From Marisediminitalea aggregata (GTDB lineage Bacteria; Pseudomonadota; Gammaproteobacteria; Enterobacterales; Alteromonadaceae), in the NCBI RefSeq assembly GCF_900129565.1, contig NZ_FQWD01000003.1, forward strand, positions 310,001 through 374,000: DNA of 64,000 bases. Reading direction: 5' to 3'. How positions within the stretch are numbered: the first letter of the stretch is position 1; each line of letters starts with the position of its first letter. Positions 61,887-64,000 of this stretch are shown here, piece after piece. The notes beneath the pieces were generated by a model. That model was not told where the DNA came from. It saw nothing but the letters and a program-made list of their open reading frames with translations, and searched no databases. The position numbers were made by a program, and so were the translations under genes.

Positions 61887-64000
61887 ATGAAACACGCAGT
61901 TACTGTACACCTGAAGATACTTGCCATACTGGTATTATTTGCCATTTATGTCAGCCTCGAACTTTCGCTGAATATTTTACTGATCGACATGTATGCCCAG
62001 CCATTCGAGCTGGTGCTGGGTGAATACCATATTGCAGCCGAGCGGCTGGAATTGTTTGGCAGAACCCTGTCTGGCTTTGGTCTGGCCTTGTTTGCGGTCA
62101 CACTCATTCCGATTCGGTTCTTCGGTGTTACCCAATCAGAAAGTCACACTCGCCCGGTTATTAGTGCCAGGGGAAAGTGGTTGCTACGCCCTCTGGCCTT
62201 TTTGGCAATTTGGGCGCTGATCATTCCGTCCATTAGGGTGTTGATTGATGGTGTCGTCGACTCACAGTCCAGTGATGCCAAACTCAGTGCTGTGCGTGCA
62301 ATCGTATATAAAGAAGCTTACCTCGCCAAAGCTGTTAGCATTGAAGGGTTTCCGGAATTTGACCACATAGTAGCGGACCCTGATCGCAGGGATTTAATGG
62401 TCGCGCTCATTCCGTCACTGGCGTTTTTCTCCAATGGCTTCAACACGCTGATTGGAAACAACATTGACAGCATGGCCAATACCTTTTTGTTGAATAAGCA
62501 AGAAGATGATTTTATTGCCGAGGCGCTACCCAGAATTCGTCGTTTTGATCAGCAGTATGAAGCCCAGTGGCAACTGTATGAATCAGCTTCCCGCGCTTAT
62601 CTGGAGGCATTTCGCAAGGAAAACGATCATTACGCGCGCGAACAAGAGCGGTTAACCCTGCTCAATAACGCCAATAAGCACATTAATTCGCGTTGGGAAC
62701 GCTACGCCGTTCAGCTACTAGAAGCTGGAGATTTCAGGGAAGACTACACCACCAATGAGAATATTCGCGATCAATACCGTAACTACCGTGACCAGGCACT
62801 AAGTTCGCGATGCAACACAGCCTGCGAAGAGCAAGCTAAAAGGAATTTTGCGCGCTACCTTACAACCCTGAAGTTTGAAAGCGGTGAATCCTTCGGCATT
62901 TCACTTCAGGCAGAAGACGTTATTTTCAATAAGTTTGTGAAATCAAAATACAACCTGGCCGCCATATTTAAACGTGGCCGCTTGCGCTATTTGCAGGAAA
63001 CATATGGTATTCCAGAAGAAATGACCTATGAACAATACCAGCAATCTGATTTGATGATGAGTCACCTGCGCGACTATATCGCCGGTCAGGGTATTACCTT
63101 GCCTGTCGGTTGGAAAACAACCGATATGCAGCCTCTTATAGATGCCATTGCCGCTAAATATCAGGGGTTAGCCGCCGCAGAGTGGGATAAATACCTGCAA
63201 GCAGCCAGCTATAAAATGCCTGAGCCAGGTCTCCCTAAACCCGCCTTTGCTTCACATGCAATTGTCACCAGCGCGGCTCGGGAAGCATTGGGCCCCTATT
63301 ATCTTCCTGCGTTCACGCCCAGTATTGCGGAAAGTCGTTACAAAGCACTTTGGCTGGACAGCCAGGACAATATTTCATTCATTAAAATGATCACATCGAC
63401 CGCGGCTACCACCGCCTTTTCACCCGGCGGCAGCATGTTTCAATTGGGACGTGACGCTGTAAAACTGGCCGTTATTCCCCCCGCCAGTATCTTTGCCAGT
63501 CTGCTTGCGGTATTTCTGCTTTTTTTCAAAATTGGCAATTATTTATGGCCTCGAAGTAAGCTGTACTTTGGCGGTGCTTTACTTGCGGCCGTTGTTCTGT
63601 TGGTCACCCCAACTGTTTCGGCCTTAATGCAATCCAACGCTTATCACAACATCACCACCCGATTCGCCCAACAGGTCAGCCAGGACAATCTGTATGACAA
63701 CCTGCTTACATCAACCTTCGGGTATATGCTGGATATAGAGTCTGGACTCTACAGTCAGTATCGCCAGGTTGGCGTTGTTCGTGAGGTGCGTCGTGCCATG
63801 CTCGCCAATACAGAACAATCGACTAACGACGGCGAAACCACCAGCGCGCAGACCGCAGCGCCCTCGCCGCTGCGCACTTTCGACAATATCTTTTACGACT
63901 TATTGTCGTTTTTACCTGAAAAACTCGGAAGCGGTGAAATCATCAAACCATTTGATGCCAACATAACTGTGTTAAAGCAGGATTTGAATGTGGGTGCTTA
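61887..64000 (+). CDS. Large membrane protein of unknown function (3' part cut off)
   Basis: The frame is open from the ATG at 61887 (AAAGGACAC upstream) to the window end: 704 codons and the first two bases (TA) of the next, so the gene may end right there or continue. It has at least five hydrophobic segments: about residues 12-34, 54-71, 91-113, 530-550 and 555-575. A long soluble, helical region rich in charged residues lies between. I do not recognise it. Its link to the upstream lipoprotein suggests a joint role. Confidence 0.75.
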   Translation, partial: MKHAVTVHLKILAILVLFAIYVSLELSLNILLIDMYAQPFELVLGEYHIAAERLELFGRTLSGFGLALFAVTLIPIRFFGVTQSESHTRPVISARGKWLLRPLAFLAIWALIIPSIRVLIDGVVDSQSSDAKLSAVRAIVYKEAYLAKAVSIEGFPEFDHIVADPDRRDLMVALIPSLAFFSNGFNTLIGNNIDSMANTFLLNKQEDDFIAEALPRIRRFDQQYEAQWQLYESASRAYLEAFRKENDHYAREQERLTLLNNANKHINSRWERYAVQLLEAGDFREDYTTNENIRDQYRNYRDQALSSRCNTACEEQAKRNFARYLTTLKFESGESFGISLQAEDVIFNKFVKSKYNLAAIFKRGRLRYLQETYGIPEEMTYEQYQQSDLMMSHLRDYIAGQGITLPVGWKTTDMQPLIDAIAAKYQGLAAAEWDKYLQAASYKMPEPGLPKPAFASHAIVTSAAREALGPYYLPAFTPSIAESRYKALWLDSQDNISFIKMITSTAATTAFSPGGSMFQLGRDAVKLAVIPPASIFASLLAVFLLFFKIGNYLWPRSKLYFGGALLAAVVLLVTPTVSALMQSNAYHNITTRFAQQVSQDNLYDNLLTSTFGYMLDIESGLYSQYRQVGVVREVRRAMLANTEQSTNDGETTSAQTAAPSPLRTFDNIFYDLLSFLPEKLGSGEIIKPFDANITVLKQDLNVGA

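Overview
The window looks like a chromosomal segment of a marine gammaproteobacterium of the Alteromonadales type. The evidence is the recB-recC pair, a divergent hdfR/maoP pair as in enterics, Dld lactate dehydrogenase, two TonB-dependent receptors, Reg_prop/GGDEF/EAL signalling, a moderate GC content, and aromatic-acid catabolism of the 4,5-cleavage type. No tRNA, rRNA, insertion sequence, phage gene or CRISPR array was found. Gene density is high and no coding region is clearly broken.

Layout. 1-3891: recB (partial) and recC on the minus strand. 3892-8344: a structured minus-strand RNA candidate, a dimeric dUTPase, a 49-aa coiled-coil protein, a periplasmic Cys-rich protein and a long-chain acyl-CoA synthetase. 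8577-15552: a two-gene molybdenum hydroxylase (IorAB type) converging on a 1423-aa Reg_prop/PAS/GGDEF/EAL sensor. 15741-21527: an RNase J-like beta-CASP protein, a DUF2750 protein, hdfR, maoP, a persulfide-type ArsR repressor divergent from a rhodanese, and a LysR regulator.

21668-29284: a phosphorelay block. It encodes an NtrC-family activator, a 77-aa protein that resembles only the dimerisation/phosphoacceptor part of a histidine kinase, a CHASE3 histidine kinase, an Rcp1-like receiver and a REC-HisKA-HATPase-REC-REC hybrid. Just downstream, a lipoprotein gene and a DUF1328/small-lipoprotein pair each carry a sigma-54-type -24/-12 promoter. A shared 15-bp element (14 of 15 identical) lies about 75-90 bp upstream of each, so these genes are plausible targets of the NtrC-family activator.

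29334-38550: envelope genes (an exported endonuclease/phosphatase-family lipoprotein, an MlaA-RND operon, a BON-domain protein) and dld. 38726-44467: an OprC/NosA-type TonB receptor with the C-x3-M copper motif, a RegB/RegA-like two-component pair and two related PepSY membrane proteins, the second fused to an NqrF-type [2Fe-2S] domain. Together these look like a copper (or other metal) uptake and reduction unit.

44518-60656: a nearly self-contained route for 4-hydroxybenzoate and protocatechuate. It holds an AAHS transporter, a TonB receptor, PobA with an AraC-type regulator, a fused LigB-LigA (DesB/GalA-type) extradiol dioxygenase, LigC, LigI, a GalD/LigU-type isomerase, LigJ and the LigK/GalC aldolase. 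These would carry 4-hydroxybenzoate through protocatechuate to pyruvate and oxaloacetate. The cluster is controlled by two unusual LysR proteins, each with two tandem winged-helix domains, and the dioxygenase gene has an intrinsic terminator directly ahead of its ribosome binding site. 60838-64000: a lipoprotein and the start of a large membrane protein, both unrecognised. Family assignments rest on reading the sequences; no database search was run.
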